From NCBI GenBank assembly GCA_003151275.1, contig PLXC01000171.1:3039-67038 (forward strand): DNA of 64,000 bases, in the 5' to 3' direction. How positions within the stretch are numbered: position 1 is the first letter of the stretch; each line of letters begins with the position of its first letter. The notes under the pieces are model-generated. The model did not search any database. It saw nothing but the letters and a program-made list of their open reading frames with translations, and was not told the DNA's origin. This DNA is from Candidatus Melainabacteria bacterium (GTDB lineage: Bacteria; Cyanobacteriota; Vampirovibrionia; Obscuribacterales; Obscuribacteraceae). The position numbers were made by a program, and so were the translations under genes. Shown here piece after piece: positions 62,658 through 64,000 of this stretch.

Positions 62658-64000
62658 CCCAAAAACTAAGCGATGAACGAGCCAGCGAATTCGAAACCGT
62701 AGTCGACACGAATTCGGACGGATACGCCGGCATTTTCGTGCTAGTTGCAGTGATTCTGCTTCTCTGCGGTTGGATGTGGCTGAAGAGCTATTCATTGACG
62801 CATCAACCGCAACGTTTCTCGGTTTTGTTTCACAATGTCGCCGGGCTCCTTTCTAACGCCGCGGCAAATGTAAATGGCGTCAGGGTAGGCAGCGTTGAAA
62901 AACTAACGCTACAAGGCAAAGATAAGGTCTTAGTGGATGTGAAAATCAATGGTGTGAATACCTTCATTCCAGTCGGTTCTCGTTTTGACATTCTTTCTAG
63001 TGGTGTGGTCGGGGCTAAATATATTGAAATTACTTTGCCAGAGCAAACGCCGGATCAGAAGTTGCCGCCGCTTGATGAGAAAGCAGTCGTAGTCGGCAAT
63101 GATCCAGTGCGCATCGAACTTGTGGTTAACAAAATCGCCAAGCAATTCGATGATTTCGATTTTAAAGATGCACATCGCCGTCTTAATGACCATATGGAGA
63201 CTTTTGCACGAGCCGCCAATAGTGTCACCGTACTTACTGATAAGCTCTCTCCTGCAGCCAATCGTGCGGATGAAGTCGAGCGCAAGATAGGCGATTTGGC
63301 CACGGAAATGAGGGGGACAAGCAAACGCTTAAACAGATTCTTGGACAATCCGGCCTTGTCTTCCGATCTAAAGGAGACGGCTCAGAAAGCTAAAGAGACG
63401 GCCGAAAGCATTGGTAAGACTATGCACGAGCTGAATGAAACGCTTGCCGACAAGCCTTTGCGCGCCGATCTACTGACGGCCATGGACCGACTGAATCAAT
63501 CGACAATCCATGTTCAGCAATCTGTAGAGTCAGTACAAAAAATGAGCGGTGACGAATCATTGCGTGCCGACGTAAAACGCATCATCAGTAGTGTCAACCA
63601 GACAATGGACAAAGCCGACCACATGCTGAACAAGCCCGGTTTTGGAACGGACATGAAAGGTGCACTTGGTGATGTGCGAGACACGGTTAAGCATCTGGAT
63701 CTAGCAGCTAGACAAATGAACCAAATACTGGACCAGAAACATCCGCTCGTACACTTGATCTTCGGTAGACCAGGTTCGATCAAGAATGCGGACAAACTGA
63801 AGAACGAGAGAAAGTCTAAGCAATCAATTGGGGCTGAAATACGGCCCGGCACTGAGCCACCGGCTGTTATCGAGACGCCTGACGTACCTGAGACACCTTC
63901 TGTAACTAAAACTCCGGCCGTAAGCGAAACACCTTCAATGACAAAAACGGTTACTGAAGGCGCCCATTCCGAGCCATCTAAAGCGAATGCAGCTGAATAA
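62654..64000 (+). CDS. mlaD: MlaD/MCE-domain lipid-binding protein
   Basis: 448 residues, complete; the stop falls on the last base of the window. One TM helix (~27-46), then the MCE domain (~50-160: FSVLFHNVAGLLSNAAANVN, VNGVRVG, GVVGAKYIEIT). A long helical coiled-coil region (~170-360) with two repeated DAD-type segments (DKPLRADLLTAM, DESLRADVKRI) follows. It ends in a Pro/Thr-rich tail of ETP/KTP repeats. MlaD-type proteins form the periplasmic hexamer of the lipid transporter. Coupled to mlaE by a 4-nt overlap. Confidence 0.88.
   Translation: MTQKLSDERASEFETVVDTNSDGYAGIFVLVAVILLLCGWMWLKSYSLTHQPQRFSVLFHNVAGLLSNAAANVNGVRVGSVEKLTLQGKDKVLVDVKINGVNTFIPVGSRFDILSSGVVGAKYIEITLPEQTPDQKLPPLDEKAVVVGNDPVRIELVVNKIAKQFDDFDFKDAHRRLNDHMETFARAANSVTVLTDKLSPAANRADEVERKIGDLATEMRGTSKRLNRFLDNPALSSDLKETAQKAKETAESIGKTMHELNETLADKPLRADLLTAMDRLNQSTIHVQQSVESVQKMSGDESLRADVKRIISSVNQTMDKADHMLNKPGFGTDMKGALGDVRDTVKHLDLAARQMNQILDQKHPLVHLIFGRPGSIKNADKLKNERKSKQSIGAEIRPGTEPPAVIETPDVPETPSVTKTPAVSETPSMTKTVTEGAHSEPSKANAAE

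Noticed and set aside
1..64000. tRNA or rRNA genes
   Set aside because: No TTCGA arm with an acceptor stem and no rRNA blocks seen on reading both strands; tRNAscan-SE would settle it.

Overview
This window reads as chromosomal DNA of a Gram-negative-type (diderm) heterotroph. Support for two membranes comes from an MlaE/MlaD lipid-transport pair, an HldE/RfaE-type heptose-phosphate nucleotidyltransferase, and AMIN- and glycine-zipper-type envelope proteins. Several features (MshEN-like mini-proteins, STPK and TPR remnants, sensor kinases with a shared N-terminus, helical hydrophobic modules on enzymes, an octapeptide-repeat protein) resemble what I remember of Candidatus Obscuribacter and other Melainabacteria/Vampirovibrionia (non-photosynthetic cyanobacterial relatives). 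That assignment is inference from memory and has not been tested by a search.

Layout. 0-3.3 kb: a leftward, GC-rich four-gene block (Cas4/AddB-like Fe-S nuclease, an unrecognised protein, an MshEN-like protein, a small membrane protein) lying between two copies of a 114-119 nt structured element with compensatory base changes. 3.3-4.2 kb: non-coding, with a 30-bp palindrome and 24-32 bp tandem units resembling the multiple end repeats of an IS21-type element. 4.2-7.2 kb: small envelope proteins, a Crp/Fnr-type regulator and a single-domain response regulator. 7.4-12.7 kb: xylose use (xylB leftward, xylA rightward) with a sedolisin-type (S53) peptidase between them. 13-17.4 kb: a stand-alone hydrophobic module protein, a membrane histidine kinase and a secreted M4 metallopeptidase. 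18-22.6 kb: a MocR-type regulator, a fatty acid hydroxylase/desaturase-fold membrane enzyme and a TauE/SafE transporter, with a recurrent AGTGGACCTAT-like motif around them. 23-32 kb: homoserine kinase, an OmpR-type regulator with a PAS histidine kinase, fragments of a Ser/Thr kinase and of a GH125 mannosidase, and more GC-rich leftward genes including a MaoC hydratase.

32-44 kb: a membrane-fused spermidine-synthase-like protein, an LpqC-type esterase, a DUF4388-like protein, WecB, an acyl-CoA dehydrogenase, a histidine-kinase-like protein without a recognisable ATP site, fumarase, a tandem PH-like membrane protein and a Nudix hydrolase. 45-57.6 kb: a 664-residue membrane protein with about four internal repeats, a large 5'-nucleotidase-type metallophosphatase, an APH-type kinase, two helical proteins sharing a motif, an FHA-like protein, a frameshifted MshEN+TPR pseudogene, a secreted protein of about 21 octapeptide repeats and class I aldolase. 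58-64 kb: methylmalonyl-CoA epimerase, an AMIN+TPR protein, the heptose nucleotidyltransferase, and mlaE-mlaD ending exactly at the window edge.

How it fits together: central carbon metabolism (XylA/XylB, aldolase, fumarase, acyl-CoA dehydrogenase, MaoC hydratase, methylmalonyl-CoA epimerase) is interleaved with envelope biogenesis and signalling genes, mostly as single genes or pairs. No rRNA, tRNA, complete transposase or CRISPR array was seen. The most unusual items are the structured repeat around the nuclease block, the four GC-rich blocks that are all on the minus strand, the shared hydrophobic module carried by enzymes, and the octapeptide-repeat protein.
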